Shown here one piece after another: positions 27,612 to 37,113 of a stretch of 64,000 nt of DNA. The notes beneath the pieces were generated by a model, which was given only the letters and a program-made list of their open reading frames with translations, was not told the origin of the DNA and did not search any database. How positions within the stretch are numbered: position 1 is the stretch's first letter; the number at the start of each line of letters is the position of its first letter. The stretch is taken from assembly GCA_965203255.1 (NCBI GenBank), contig OZ241882.1:2232001-2296000 (forward strand), in the 5' to 3' direction. The stretch comes from JAPOUP01 sp965203255. Its GTDB lineage: Bacteria; Pseudomonadota; Alphaproteobacteria; Rhodobacterales; Rhodobacteraceae. A program made the position numbers and the translations under genes.

Positions 27612-27625
27612 AGGGAGTATACTTC
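27612..27625. promoter_or_regulatory. GTATAC operator, copy 3, upstream of the PreA-like gene
   Basis: GGGAGTATACTTCT with the palindrome centred at 27616-27621, about 110-125 bases before the start of the PreA-like gene on the minus strand. It probably controls the preA-like, cupin, amidase and DUF2848 operon. Confidence 0.6.
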
Positions 27626-27703
27626 TTTGTTTCGTGAATGCAAGCCGTTTGTCGCTGCCACCAGCAATTCCCGCTAAGAGGTTGACCTAAAATGTGGATG
27701 GCC

Positions 27704-28006
27704 TCATCTGGCCAGTGCGATCTGATCGGACAGCGCGACCGTATTGGTCGTCGGCATCGAGTCGCGGAACTGCGCCATTGCAAAGTGAAGTGGATGAAGA
27801 TCGGCTTCTGCCATGACCGCCAGCGCATAGCCGTCCTTGTGAGCGTAACGGCACAGAGCCTCCAGAAAGCCCGCTCCCGCCGAGCGACGACCAAACTTCA
27901 TGTCGTCCACTGCAACATACGCTTCCGGAAACGCGGCGATTGCGCAACGTAGATCCAGTCGCTCCCTCGTTGGAGCCGCTGCTGTTTCCTTGACTTCGGA
28001 ATCCAA
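27704..28006 (-). CDS. Hypothetical protein, probably a truncated fragment
   Basis: 100 residues (MDSEVKETAAAPTRERLDLR..., ending TNTVALSDQIALAR). The stretch FGRRSAGAGFLEALCRYAH faintly recalls the N-terminus of some glycosyltransferases, but this is weak. Just beyond its 3' side, at 27663, stands CAGCAATTCCCGCTAA, which matches the end of family A elements, so the gene may have been cut by a departed element. No function is assigned. Confidence 0.35.
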   Translation of the reverse strand: MDSEVKETAAAPTRERLDLRCAIAAFPEAYVAVDDMKFGRRSAGAGFLEALCRYAHKDGYALAVMAEADLHPLHFAMAQFRDSMPTTNTVALSDQIALAR

Positions 28007-28140
28007 GATTCGATCCTCCCAATCGTTGTCAAGCAGACCAAAGCCTGAAGATAATATGAATCTAAACCAAAGAGTTAGATATTCGGACTGCTATCGTCAG
28101 ACATGCGTTTGGCGCGAAGACCTGGTCTCACCCACAATTG

Positions 28141-28154
28141 CGGTGTATACTGAT
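28141..28154. promoter_or_regulatory. GTATAC operator, copy 4, upstream of the UPF0317 gene
   Basis: CGGTGTATACTGAT, about 85-95 bases before the UPF0317 start. Its right half is the least conserved of the seven copies. Confidence 0.45.
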
Positions 28155-28235
28155 CATCAATTAGCACATCCGATGCCCGGAACAAGCGCACAAGGCAAGT
28201 TCGAGCATTGTCCGCAAGATCAACTGGATCCAAAT

Positions 28236-29020
28236 ATGACTGGCGAATCGGTCAAGAACATCCGCGAACGTGTCCGGAACGGTGCATTGTCGAGCCATAC
28301 CGCTGGCCTCTGCCCCGGACTGCTTCAAGCAAATGTGGTCATAGTCCCAAAGGCCATGCTGACGCGTTCAACGCCTATTGTCGGAAGAACCCAATGCCCT
28401 GCCCACTTATCGATGTAGGTGATCCCGGTGATCCGCTGTTGACCAGGCTCGGAGCCGATATCGACATCCGCACCGACGTGCCGCGCTACAACCTTTATCG
28501 GGACGGTCGGTTGACCGACTCCCCGACAGACATCTTGGCCTATTGGACCGACGACTTGGTGGCCTTCGCACTCGGATGCTCGTTTACGTTCGAGCGAGCC
28601 TTGATGGCAACAGGTCTGCCGATGCGTCATATCGAAGAAGGGAAGACCGTGCCAATGTTCCGCACAGGAATCGAGACTGTGCCTGAGAATGTGTTCTCCG
28701 CGAAGCTTGTCGTCAGCATGCGGCCAGTCCCACGGCCGAAAGTGGACACCGTCATGGAGTTGTGCCGGAACTACCCGTTCGCCCATGGCCCGCCGATCCA
28801 TGTCGGCCATCCGGGTGATATCGGAGTCAGCAATCTGAACAGGCCTGATTGGGGTGACGCCGTGGAAGTCCGTGAACGCGAAACCGCTGCCTTCTGGGCG
28901 TGCGGAGTGACGACCCAGGCTGCTTTAGAAAATGCGCGGCTGCCAATCGCAATCACGCATCGGCCAGGCGCCATGCTCATTACCGACATTCCTGAGCAAG
29001 AAGCCCGACTGACGGCGTGA
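28236..29020 (+). pseudogene. UPF0317 (DUF1445) putative hydro-lyase, one frameshift
   Basis: The first part, MTGESVKNIRERVRNG and SHTAGLCPGLLQANVVIVPK, is in one frame; the rest, GHADAFNAYCRKNPMPCPLI, DIRTDVPRYNLYRDGRLTD, VAFALGCSFTFERALMATGL, PMRHIEEGKTVPMFRTGIE and FWACGVTTQAALENARLPIA, is in the next. One missing base near 28350, in a run of CCCAAAGG, explains the break, so this is either a recent pseudogene or a sequence error. The family includes D-glutamate cyclase relatives and is annotated as hydro-lyase; full length would be about 260 residues. Confidence 0.8.
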
Positions 29021-29174
29021 CGAGTAACACAATCAGGGTTATCGACTTGGATTTCTTCGGATTTCACATTCCCTACGAGGCCTGCTGCGGAACCGAGGAT
29101 CTTCAGCAGGAAACCGTCGTCCCATCCGGCACTCTTCAGCTTTCCGGCGCGCGCCCGGCCTGTTGTCCTTCCGG

Positions 29175-30855
29175 CAGCAATTCCCACCAGCCCTTCCGGT
29201 CCCCGTATTCCATGGGGTTCCGTGATCCGGGTTTGGTGGACCTTTCCTTCCCGGCGGACGGAAACCGCCCGGAATCCTCTGTACATCATGGGCTGAGGCC
29301 CTTGCCGCATCCCTGATGGCCTCACTGACGGGAGCTGGGACGATGCGGTTCCGGAAGGACCCCGGCAGGCCCGGGCCGGTCGGGGCGCTGGCGGAATGCT
29401 TCGGCGCCATCGCCGGGCCGCTGGACGGGCGCCGGTCCGGCCTTGGGAACCACCTCATGCCGGTGTCCGCGATGTTCCCGCTGAAGCATCCGTCGCTCCT
29501 GCGGTCCGGCAGGGACAGCCGCAGGGACGCCATCGTCCGCGGGAACCTCCGGACGCTGTCCGGGACCGCGGCGGCGCCCGGCGACCCCCCCATGCGGAAA
29601 CGCCCCGGCGCGGCCGGCCCCAGGAAACCGCCACCGGCCTTCAGGACCCTATCCGCGAGGCTGCGGCGCGGCAGGGTGCTGGAGGACCAGCCGGTTTTCG
29701 ACGGCCACTGCCTGATCCCGGTCGACGGCGCCGACCACCCGGCCCGAAATCCGTTCACCGCCATCACTGCCGCGTCGCCAGCCACAGTGACGGGCCGGGG
29801 AGCCACTCCCACAGCATGCCCGCCGGCGTGGTCCGCCACCCGGAACGCCGGGAGGCGCTGCCGCTGGCCCCGGAGCCGGTCGCCAGGACCGACGACGGGG
29901 ACAGGAGGAACGACTCTGCGGGCGCAACGCCGCGCGGCGCGGTCCGTCGACGACCTCCGGCGGGAGCGTCGGCGCCTGGAGGCCATCGTCCCGCAGGACG
30001 GCCCCCGCATCGCCCGCCTGCGGCGGCACGGCCTCCGCTCCGTCCCCGGCGCGGAACCCGGCGGCCACGCGCCGCCGCTCGCCAGCCTGGACGCCAGCCC
30101 CGGCACCCGCGCGGCCCGGTTCACCGACGCCGACGGCGCCCGGCACGAACTGCGCTGCCTGAACGGCGCGCCGGCCGGCGCCTCCCGTCCCGACATCGGG
30201 GCCAGCGTCACCGGATGCCGGGAGACGGTCACCAGGAGGAAATGTGTCGCGGTGCGCCACCGCGGCCCGGACGGCCCGGCCCACCGGGGCGGGGGGAAAC
30301 GGAAGGGGCTCCCCTGGGTCACCGACCTTCCCGTGGACGGCGGCAGCCCCGTGCCGGCCATGCGCGCCGCCCGCTCCCGCTGGCGCACCGGGAACGGGAC
30401 CCCGGCACGCCGGGGAACCAGGGCCACCGCTCCGGGACCGGCTTCGGGCACGGAAAGCGGCGCCTGACCAAGGTGCCCGCCATGACGGTGACGCCCGCGT
30501 TCCCCACCGCCCGGACCGGGGCCGCCTCCCGCAGGGCGTTCGCCGCCGCGCCGGGGCGAGGGGGCGGACGGGGTGCCTCCGGGAGGGAACCCGGCAGTGC
30601 TTCCGCGGCTTCCCGGTCCCCGACTGGCGGACCCTCCACCCTGCCCTGACCCACGGGCACGCGGCGGTGGCCCTGGCCGTCGCCGGGCCGTCCGGACGGT
30701 CGCCGCCGCGGGGCAGGGCAGGCCCGCGACACATCCCTTTTTTTCCGCCGGAACGCCGCCGGAGGTTCCCGCACGCCCGGATTCCGCCCGAATCCGACGC
30801 CGACGCCCGCGCCACGCCGGAAACCGGACCGGAATTTCACTGGTGGGAATTTCTG
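29175..30855 (+). mobile_element. Family A DDE element, copy 3 (diverged)
   Basis: The ends are CAGCAATTCCCACCAG at 29175 and CTGGTGGGAATTTCTG at 30840-30855, with a perfect 9-base target duplication TCCTTCCGG at 29166-29174 and 30856-30864. Its target is the ISAs1 remnant, whose reading continues on both sides. Confidence 0.85.
29343..30650 (+). pseudogene. Family A DDE transposase, copy 3, frameshifted
   Basis: Diverged from copies 1 and 2 but collinear: MRFRKDPGRPGPVGALAEC, GLGNHLMPVSAMFPLKHPSL, CLIPVDGADHPA, then in a second frame GVVRHPERREALPLAPEPV, and later KGLPWVTDLPVDGGSPVPAM and ARSRWRTGNGTPARRG. At the point where copies 1 and 2 share a frameshift, this copy is continuous; its own shift lies somewhat upstream, near 29790. 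It cannot make a full protein. Confidence 0.6.
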
Positions 30856-31587
30856 TCCTTCCGGTTGCCGAGGCCGTCCTCCTCCATGGTCACGTCCATG
30901 ACCCGGTGCAGCGGATTCCCCACCGCCTGGTGCGGGCGCACCGTCGTCAGGAACCGCTCCGGCCCGAACCTTTCGACGGGGAGGGAACGGCGGACTCCGT
31001 GTTTAACTCCCCCCTGAATCCCGCGCGTCGCGGTGACCTTCCCGACGGCCGACGGGCCGGCCCAGTGATGCATGTCCCGCGGGCCGTCGATGTCATGGCG
31101 GACGGTCACCTCACGGATCCCTGTGCGCCCATGGCCCCTGTCCACGTCATCGGAAAGCTGCATCCTTTCCGCGCTCTCCGGGTCCGCCGGATGGATGCGC
31201 ACGTCATCGTGAAGCGTCTCCTGACTGCCTCCTGAGGCGGGGAGGTGGTCGCCTCCGCGATCCGCCTCGCCCTGTCCCGCTGCGCATGCATCGCGTCGGC
31301 GGTCACCGTGCAGCCCCCGATGACGGGCGCCCACCGCAGGCCCTCCGGACCGGGAAACCTGAACAGCTGTGGGAAGGTGGCGTGGCACGGGATACCGTGC
31401 CCAGACTGCATGAAGCGTCTGGGGAAAGTTTCCCTCAAGCGTCGGAAAAGCTCCATGTCGGTGCATGTCCGGACGCGGCGGATCATGCAGGGAAGGGCGA
31501 CCATCAGCATTTCATGGAGATTGTGACGGGTCGCGTTGCTGGTCAGGGGTCCTGCGACCCCTCGAGGATCTGTGGGATGTTCCGCAT

Positions 31588-31848
31588 CTTTCAATAGGAC
31601 ACTGTTAACTCGACGCTGGCGCAGCCACGCATCGCCGGATCATGTCCGATGCAGCGAAAGGAACGGATATCCGTCCCGGATATTCCGTGATTCCAGACTG
31701 GGCTGACGTTCCGGCGGCATGGATCCGGTGATGTGCGTGGCCCTGGCCGTGAATTCCGGACCGGTTCGGCCCAGCCCGGCCGGTTCCTGTGGATTGGGCC
31801 ACTCATGTACATCAAAGGGACATCGAGTTAACAGTGTCCGGTTGAAAG
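31588..31848. mobile_element. 261-bp MITE with DUF4338-element ends
   Basis: Inverted ends of about 28 bases (CTTTCAATAGGACACTGTTA... and the complement of ...ACAGTGTCCGGTTGAAAG) match in about 25 positions. A perfect 9-base duplication GTTCCGCAT flanks it at 31579-31587 and 31849-31857. The ends are nearly identical to the sequence that precedes the DUF4338 gene at 258, so that gene family probably mobilised it. It landed exactly on the start codon of the ISAs1 transposase. No coding sequence is seen inside. Confidence 0.85.
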
Positions 31849-31989
31849 GTTCCGCATTGTCCTACCTCATGCCTTCCCAGGCTGTTGTTTTCCAACAGGG
31901 AACCATGAAGTCACACGGAAGCCGGGAGGAACTTTTCAAATGCGATTGCCCTGGCAACACAATACCTCAAGCTTGATCTGCGCAATTTA

Positions 31990-32003
31990 GGGCGTATACT
32001 TCT
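31990..32003. promoter_or_regulatory. GTATAC operator, copy 5, upstream of dctP
   Basis: GGGCGTATACTTCT, about 65-75 bases before dctP. A TTGATC lies 15 bases before TATACT and may be a -35 box, which would place the operator over the -10 box. Confidence 0.6.
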
Positions 32004-32066
32004 TTTCTATTCGCAATCATATATCGACCGGGCCACGCGACCCTAGCCAATGGAAAGGAATGCAAA

Positions 32067-33128
32067 ATGTTCTCAAATCAGAAGACTGCGTCCGCGCTCT
32101 CGGCAATCGTTCTAGCAACCGGCATTGCCGGCGGAGCCCTCGCGTCCGACCTGCCAGCGACTGAATTCGACTATGTTGGGACTTGGGGAGCGCTTTCGCT
32201 GTTCAACAAGGTCGAGCGCCCCTTCTGGGAGGAGGTCGTTCCCGAACGGTCCGATGGAGCGATCTCGGTGAAAGTCCAACCGTTTACCGAAATGGGACTG
32301 AAGGGCGGTGAGATACTTAGGCTTCTGCGCAACGGCGTTCTGGACATGAGCGCTACGCTCCTCTCCTATGTCGGCGGCGAGGTGCCCGAGGCTGAAGCCA
32401 TTGATCTGGCCGGGATCACCCGCAATATCGATGACGCACACAGGATTTCGGACGCCTACAAGCCCGTTCTCGCGGAGGTGTTCGAGGAACGCTACGGAGT
32501 GAAGCTTCTAGCCATCATCCCCTACCACGCCCAGATCGCCTATTGCCGTCAGCCCATCGCCGGCATTGAAGACTTCGACGGGCTGAAGGTGCGTGCGTCA
32601 GGCAGGTCTCAGGGCGACATGATCGAGGCGCTGGGCGGAATCCCAGTGGGCATGGCGTTCGGCGAAGTCGTGCCAGCGCTCGAAAAAGGTGTCGTGGACT
32701 GCGCGATCACCGGAGCGCTCAGCGGAAACCTCGCCAAATGGCACCAAACCACCACGCATCTCTATCCTTTGCCGATCAGCTGGGCGATCACTTTCGTCGC
32801 CGCAAACGGCGACTTCTGGAACGGTCTTGATCCGGCCGTTCAGGCGTTCCTGGAGACCGAGATTGCCGTCTGGGAGGATTCGGCTTGGGAATCCGGACGG
32901 TCCGAAACCAATGACGGCATCTCCTGCAACATCGGGGGCACCTGCATTGACGGCAATGTCGCGTCGATGACCTTAATCCCGGTTCAGGACAGCGACTACG
33001 ACAAGATCCGTGAGATCATGGCGGATGTGGTCGTGCCTCGCTGGGCAACGCGCTGTGGCGCAGAATGTGCCGACCGTTGGAACAAGACCGCCGGCCAAGT
33101 CGTCGGATTGAGTGCGCCGACAAACTGA
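32067..33128 (+). CDS. dctP: TRAP transporter solute-binding protein (DctP family)
   Basis: 353 residues. A signal peptide (MFSNQKTASALSAIVLATG... to about residue 26) precedes a periplasmic DctP-type binding protein: GGEILRLLRNGVLDMSATLL, AEVFEERYGVKLLAIIPYH, then DFDGLKVRASGRSQGDMIEA (which contains the conserved arginine that binds substrate carboxylate) and GGIPVGMAFGEVVPALEKGV. It captures an organic acid for DctQM. It has an AAGGA ribosome site, and its 3' end overlaps the dctQ GTG start by 17 bases. No damage is visible. Confidence 0.93.
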   Translation: MFSNQKTASALSAIVLATGIAGGALASDLPATEFDYVGTWGALSLFNKVERPFWEEVVPERSDGAISVKVQPFTEMGLKGGEILRLLRNGVLDMSATLLSYVGGEVPEAEAIDLAGITRNIDDAHRISDAYKPVLAEVFEERYGVKLLAIIPYHAQIAYCRQPIAGIEDFDGLKVRASGRSQGDMIEALGGIPVGMAFGEVVPALEKGVVDCAITGALSGNLAKWHQTTTHLYPLPISWAITFVAANGDFWNGLDPAVQAFLETEIAVWEDSAWESGRSETNDGISCNIGGTCIDGNVASMTLIPVQDSDYDKIREIMADVVVPRWATRCGAECADRWNKTAGQVVGLSAPTN

Positions 33129-33735
33129 TTTTGCCGTGCCGCCGTTTCAGATAAGGCTTCTGGCGGTCAGCCGGACACTGGTCTGCATTGCCGTGTGGGC
33201 CAGTGGTCTCATGATCTTTGCCGTTGCTCTGCTGATCGGCACGGAAGTCCTGCTCAGGAAGTTTGCCGGCATCTCGACAGGCGGTGCCGACGAGTTGTCA
33301 GGATACGCACTCGCGATCAGTTCGAGCTGGGCGTTTGGCTTTGCGCTGCTCCGGCGTGCCCACGTACGCGTGGATGCGTTCCATACATGGCTGGGCACAC
33401 GGACGCGTGCCTATCTAGACTGCCTTAGCGTGCTGTGCCTGGCGACGTACGGAACGGTGCTGGCCTACTTTTGTGCCAACGTGCTTCTCGACACGATCGA
33501 GCTGCGCGCGACATCGAACACGACCCTGGGCGTTCCGCTCTGGATTCCACAAACGCTATGGCTCGGCGGGCTCGTGCTGTTTGCGGCAGTCGGAATGCTG
33601 CTCTTCGTTCTGAGCCTGGTCATGCTGGTGCGGCGCGAATTCGAGACAGTGCAGATTCTTGTCGGCAGCCGCACCGTCAATGACGAGGTCACCGACGAGA
33701 CTGAGCCATCCGCCGCCCCAAGGGAGACGCGATGA
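33112..33735 (+). CDS. dctQ: TRAP transporter small membrane subunit (DctQ family)
   Basis: 207 residues from a GTG start. Four hydrophobic segments are visible at about residues 22-45, 58-80, 103-128 and 145-172, with the family signature GADELSGYALAISSSWAFGF and AHVRVDAFHTWL. A charged tail (NDEVTDETEPSAAPRETR) follows. It links the binding protein to DctM. It overlaps dctP by 17 bases and dctM by 4 bases. Confidence 0.9.
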   Translation: MRRQTDFAVPPFQIRLLAVSRTLVCIAVWASGLMIFAVALLIGTEVLLRKFAGISTGGADELSGYALAISSSWAFGFALLRRAHVRVDAFHTWLGTRTRAYLDCLSVLCLATYGTVLAYFCANVLLDTIELRATSNTTLGVPLWIPQTLWLGGLVLFAAVGMLLFVLSLVMLVRREFETVQILVGSRTVNDEVTDETEPSAAPRETR

Positions 33736-35018
33736 TGCTCCAATTCTCGCTGTTCCTCCTGTTCGTCCTGATTGGCCTGTCCGTCCCGGTGGCTGCTGCA
33801 CTTGGCCTTCTTGCATTGATCCTTGACGGCATCTTCTCACCAATGCCTCTACACCGGGCGATGGGCGACATCGCATGGTCCGCATCGACCGAATTCCTGC
33901 TAGTGGCGATTCCGCTATTCGTGCTGATGGGCGAAATCCTCCTTCGCGCCGGAATCGCCGACAAGGTCTACCGGGCCGTTTCGACTTGGCTCTCCTGGCT
34001 GCCAGGCGGGCTGATGCACTCCAACATCGGCGCGTGTGCCTCTTTCGCAGCGATCTCGGGCTCGACTGTTGCCACAGCCGCAACGGTCGGCACCGTGGCC
34101 ATCCCGCAGATGGACAGGAACCGCTACAATCGGAGCCTTTTCCTCGGAACCCTTGCATCGGGCGGAACGCTCGGCATTCTGATCCCGCCATCGATCAACA
34201 TCATAATTTACGGCGCTCTCACCGACACTTCGATACCGGAGCTTTATCTTGCAGGCATACTTCCGGGCGTAGTCCTGGCCGGCCTCTTCGTTGCAACGGT
34301 GCTTGTCGCCTGCGCGCTTCGACCCGAGCTGGGCGGGCGGCGGCACATCTATTCCTGGAACGACCGCTGGCGCAGCCTGCCTGACCTGATCCCGCCAGCA
34401 CTCATCTTCATTGTGGTGATCGGATCAATATATGCCGGCGTTGCCACGCCTACGGAATCGGCGGCACTGGGCGTGATCTGCTCAATCATCCTGGCTGCCG
34501 CGAACCGCAGGTTGACCTTCGAGATCATCAGGCGTTCGGTGGAGGGAGCGATGCAGACGACGGCGATGATCATGCTGATCATTGTGGCCGCCTTCTTCCT
34601 GAACCTCGTTCTGGCGACGATCGGCCTGCCGCAGACGGTGAGCGACTTCGTGACAGGACTGAACCACTCCCCTACAGTCGCGCTGCTTCTCATAGTGTCC
34701 CTCTATCTGGTGCTGGGGCTGTTTCTTGAAACACTGACGCTGATGATCACAACTGTGCCAATAATCGCACCCGTCGTCTTCGCGCTGGGCTACGATCCAG
34801 TGTGGTTCGGCATCCTGCTGATGCTGTTGATCGAGACGGCCCTAATCACGCCGCCTGTGGGGCTCAACCTTTACGTGATCCAGGGCGTGCGGAAATCCGG
34901 ACACGTGAACGATGTCATAGTCGGCGCCCTGCCCTTCGTGGCGGCGCTTCTCGTGATGATCGGAGTGCTGATTGCATTCCCCCAACTGGCGCTGATGCTG
35001 CCGTCGCAGTTCCACTGA
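33732..35018 (+). CDS. dctM: TRAP transporter large permease (DctM family)
   Basis: 428 residues with roughly twelve hydrophobic segments. Family marks include FLLVAIPLFVLMGEILLRAG, ISGSTVATAATVGTVAIPQM, GILIPPSINIIIYGALTD and PTESAALGVICSIILAAANR. It forms the sodium-coupled permease. A strong hairpin at 35028-35064 closes the operon. Confidence 0.95.
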   Translation: MMLQFSLFLLFVLIGLSVPVAAALGLLALILDGIFSPMPLHRAMGDIAWSASTEFLLVAIPLFVLMGEILLRAGIADKVYRAVSTWLSWLPGGLMHSNIGACASFAAISGSTVATAATVGTVAIPQMDRNRYNRSLFLGTLASGGTLGILIPPSINIIIYGALTDTSIPELYLAGILPGVVLAGLFVATVLVACALRPELGGRRHIYSWNDRWRSLPDLIPPALIFIVVIGSIYAGVATPTESAALGVICSIILAAANRRLTFEIIRRSVEGAMQTTAMIMLIIVAAFFLNLVLATIGLPQTVSDFVTGLNHSPTVALLLIVSLYLVLGLFLETLTLMITTVPIIAPVVFALGYDPVWFGILLMLLIETALITPPVGLNLYVIQGVRKSGHVNDVIVGALPFVAALLVMIGVLIAFPQLALMLPSQFH

Positions 35019-35027
35019 TCGAGTTGG

Positions 35028-35064
35028 AAGTGTCCCCCAGCCATGGCCATGGCTGGGGGCACTT
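35028..35064. terminator. Bidirectional terminator between dctM and livJ
   Basis: AAGTG(T)CCCCCAGCCATG followed by its complement CATGGCTGGGGGCACTT forms a near-perfect GC-rich hairpin in the short gap between the convergent dctM and livJ genes. It can serve both transcripts; the ends are only weakly T-rich. Confidence 0.75.
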
Positions 35065-35080
35065 GGCTTGAGCTAGCCGC

Positions 35081-36289
35081 TCATTCGAACGCGCTAGCCG
35101 GATAGAACCGAACGTTGACCCACTGCCCCTCTTGGGCGGCCTGGATCGAATAGGATCCGGACACGGTGCCGCTTTCGTCGAAGCTCAGCGGTCCGGACGC
35201 ACCCTCGTAGTTGATGTCCTTGCCCTCGGCCAGAGCCGCTTTGCCTTCCGCGAAGGACGAAACGGCTTCACCGCCATCAGCGACGTCCCGGATCCGCGCA
35301 TTGATGCCAGCCCCCGAGCACTCGCCGCTGGCTTCCAGCGAAAGAGCCACCAGGTTCACCATGTCGAAGGAATTGGCCGCAAACGGGCCGGGGTCTCCGC
35401 CTGCTGCCTCCATATGCAGCGATTCGAACGCCTTGTATTCCGGCAGTGAATTGTCTGCATCGGCAAACTCGACAAAGGCCCTTCCGTCAAGCAGTTCGGC
35501 GCCGGCGGCATCGAAGATCTCCGGCACCGCAAGGTCGGCGGTGAACAGCCACTCGCCTTCAAACCCGCCCGAGGTCGCTTCCTTGATGACGGTGACGCCG
35601 GATTCCTGACCGCCAGCCAGATAGATCGCGTCGGGTTCGTTGGCCAGCACCGAAATCAGCTCGGCCTGGTAGGACGGCTGGCCAGGATTGTAGATGACGT
35701 AGTCGGTCAGCTCGATCCCCGCATCCTCAAGCTTGGTGCGTGCAACCTGGGCAGGTGAGATGGTCGATTCCTCGTTCTGCACAAGGAAGGCGACGCTCTT
35801 ATAGCCGCGCTCGGTGAGCCAGAGACCCGAAGCGGCCCCGTCTCCAAGGTCAGAGGAAACCGTTCTGTAGACGAAATCGCCGCCAAGCTCGTTGAGGGTG
35901 ATCGTGCCCGCGTAGGGCGAGATCACAACCGTTTCGGTCCGCTTCGCCATGTCGACCAGCGCGACCATCACGCCCGATGTCGGTCCGAGCAGCGCGACCG
36001 CCCCTTCGGATTCGACCATCCTTGTGGCTTCGCGGATTCCCAACTCGGGATTGCCTCCGGTGTCGGCAACAACCGTTCGCAGCATCCCGCAGGACGTGCC
36101 GCCCGCCTCGTTGACTTCGGCCACGCCAAGCTCCACGGCGTTCGCAACGATCTCGCCGAACTCTCCAAGCTCACCGGTAAGCGGCACCAGAACACCAACG
36201 GTGACTTCGTCGGACTGGGCCACCGTTGCAACGCTCGAGACAAGGGTTGCAGCCACCAGCGATTTACGAAGTATACTCCTCTTGAGCAT
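35081..36289 (-). CDS. livJ: ABC transporter substrate-binding protein (branched-chain amino acid type)
   Basis: 402 residues from MLKRSILRKSLVAATLVSS, chosen because GGAGG lies 5 bases before this ATG; a longer frame to 36322 exists. A signal peptide ends near residue 25. The type I periplasmic fold is shown by TVGVLVPLTGELGEFGEIVA, MVESEGAVALLGPTSGVMVA, ETVVISPYAGTITLNELGGD and YLAGGQESGVTVIKEA. Such proteins bind amino acids, amides or aromatic acids. A GTATAC palindrome lies within codons 5-7. It is the last gene of the liv set, 128 bases after livF. Confidence 0.9.
   Translation of the reverse strand: MLKRSILRKSLVAATLVSSVATVAQSDEVTVGVLVPLTGELGEFGEIVANAVELGVAEVNEAGGTSCGMLRTVVADTGGNPELGIREATRMVESEGAVALLGPTSGVMVALVDMAKRTETVVISPYAGTITLNELGGDFVYRTVSSDLGDGAASGLWLTERGYKSVAFLVQNEESTISPAQVARTKLEDAGIELTDYVIYNPGQPSYQAELISVLANEPDAIYLAGGQESGVTVIKEATSGGFEGEWLFTADLAVPEIFDAAGAELLDGRAFVEFADADNSLPEYKAFESLHMEAAGGDPGPFAANSFDMVNLVALSLEASGECSGAGINARIRDVADGGEAVSSFAEGKAALAEGKDINYEGASGPLSFDESGTVSGSYSIQAAQEGQWVNVRFYPASAFE
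36268..36279. promoter_or_regulatory. GTATAC operator, copy 6, at the start of livJ
   Basis: GAAGTATACTCC, with GTATAC at 36271-36276, lies inside livJ codons 4-8 rather than upstream. Binding here would act as a roadblock or with another site. It could also be a chance match within coding sequence. Confidence 0.4.
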
Positions 36290-36417
36290 GTGATCCTCCA
36301 TTTCTTCAAAGAAGTCGTCCATTCTTCTATTCTCCAGCTGCTTTCCTACGACTGTGGCATGTGACCCTCCATTTTTGTCTCAGTCAAAGCCCTCTTTCCC
36401 CCGCTCCAACCGTTTCG

Positions 36418-37113
36418 CTACAGCAGGACGCTCTCGAGTCGCCCCGGTTCAAGCAGCGAGCTACTTTCAATCGTGTCGGCGTTTCGCCCGGCTTCGATGA
36501 CGTAGGTGGTTTCGGAAACTGCAAGAACCTTCTCAGGATTCTGCTCGACAACCCAAGCCACACCCATGCCGTCCTGGGCCAGTTCGCCCACCCATCCCAG
36601 AATGCGGTCAACGAAAATCGGGGCAAGACCGGACGTTGGCTCGTCGAGGATCATTAACTCGGGGCCCGTCACAAGCGCAGTGGCGATCGCCAAGGTCTGG
36701 CGCTCGCCTCCAGAAAGCGTCGATGCGCGCTGGTCGGCCCGCTCATCAAGGATGGGAAAGCGTCTCAACACCTCCGCCACCCGCTCGGCCGCCCCTTCGA
36801 AGGCCAACGAGGACGCCAGCAAGTTGTCCCGCACCGACAAGTCAAAGAACACGTTCGCTTCCTGCGGAACATAGCCGATGCCGGCCAGGCAGATGCTGAG
36901 CGCACGGTGTCCAGTGAGTGACTTGCCGTTGTAATGGAACGTGCCACCCATGACTGGCAGATGCCCGGACAAAGTCTTCATCAACGTGCTCTTGCCGGCA
37001 CCGTTCGGACCTAGAACCGTCGTGATCCGGCCGGGAGGCACGGCGAAATCGACTCCATGCAGGATTTGAACCTTGCCATAGCCAGACTTCAGTTCAGTCA
37101 CTTCAAGCGGCAT
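36418..37113 (-). CDS. livF: Branched-chain-type ABC transporter ATP-binding protein (LivF)
   Basis: 231 residues from MPLEVTELKSGYGKVQILHG. Walker A is GPNGAGKST (about 38-46), the signature is STLSGGERQTLAIATAL and Walker B is LMILDEPTSGLAPIFV. It couples ATP hydrolysis to transport together with LivG. It overlaps the livG 3' end by 11 bases. All ATPase motifs are intact. Confidence 0.95.
   Translation of the reverse strand: MPLEVTELKSGYGKVQILHGVDFAVPPGRITTVLGPNGAGKSTLMKTLSGHLPVMGGTFHYNGKSLTGHRALSICLAGIGYVPQEANVFFDLSVRDNLLASSLAFEGAAERVAEVLRRFPILDERADQRASTLSGGERQTLAIATALVTGPELMILDEPTSGLAPIFVDRILGWVGELAQDGMGVAWVVEQNPEKVLAVSETTYVIEAGRNADTIESSSLLEPGRLESVLL

Larger units (their letters stand above)
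29030..31587 (-). pseudogene. ISAs1 family transposase remnant, with nested elements
   Basis: The minus strand starts MRNIPQILEGSQDPRG at 31587, with HEMLMVALPCMIRRVRTCTD, then TVTADAMHAQRDRARRIAEA, RHDIDGPRDMHHWAGPSAVG and RFLTTVRPHQAVGNPLHRVM with DVTMEEDGLGNRKD. After the family A element it ends with GKLKSAGWDDGFLLKILG near 29150-29090. This order matches ISAs1 (H-repeat) transposases, but the central DDE region between PEGLRW and APVIGGCTVTAD is deleted and frames shift. Two other elements are nested in it: family A copy 3 (29175-30855) and a MITE at its start codon (31588-31848). Confidence 0.7.
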
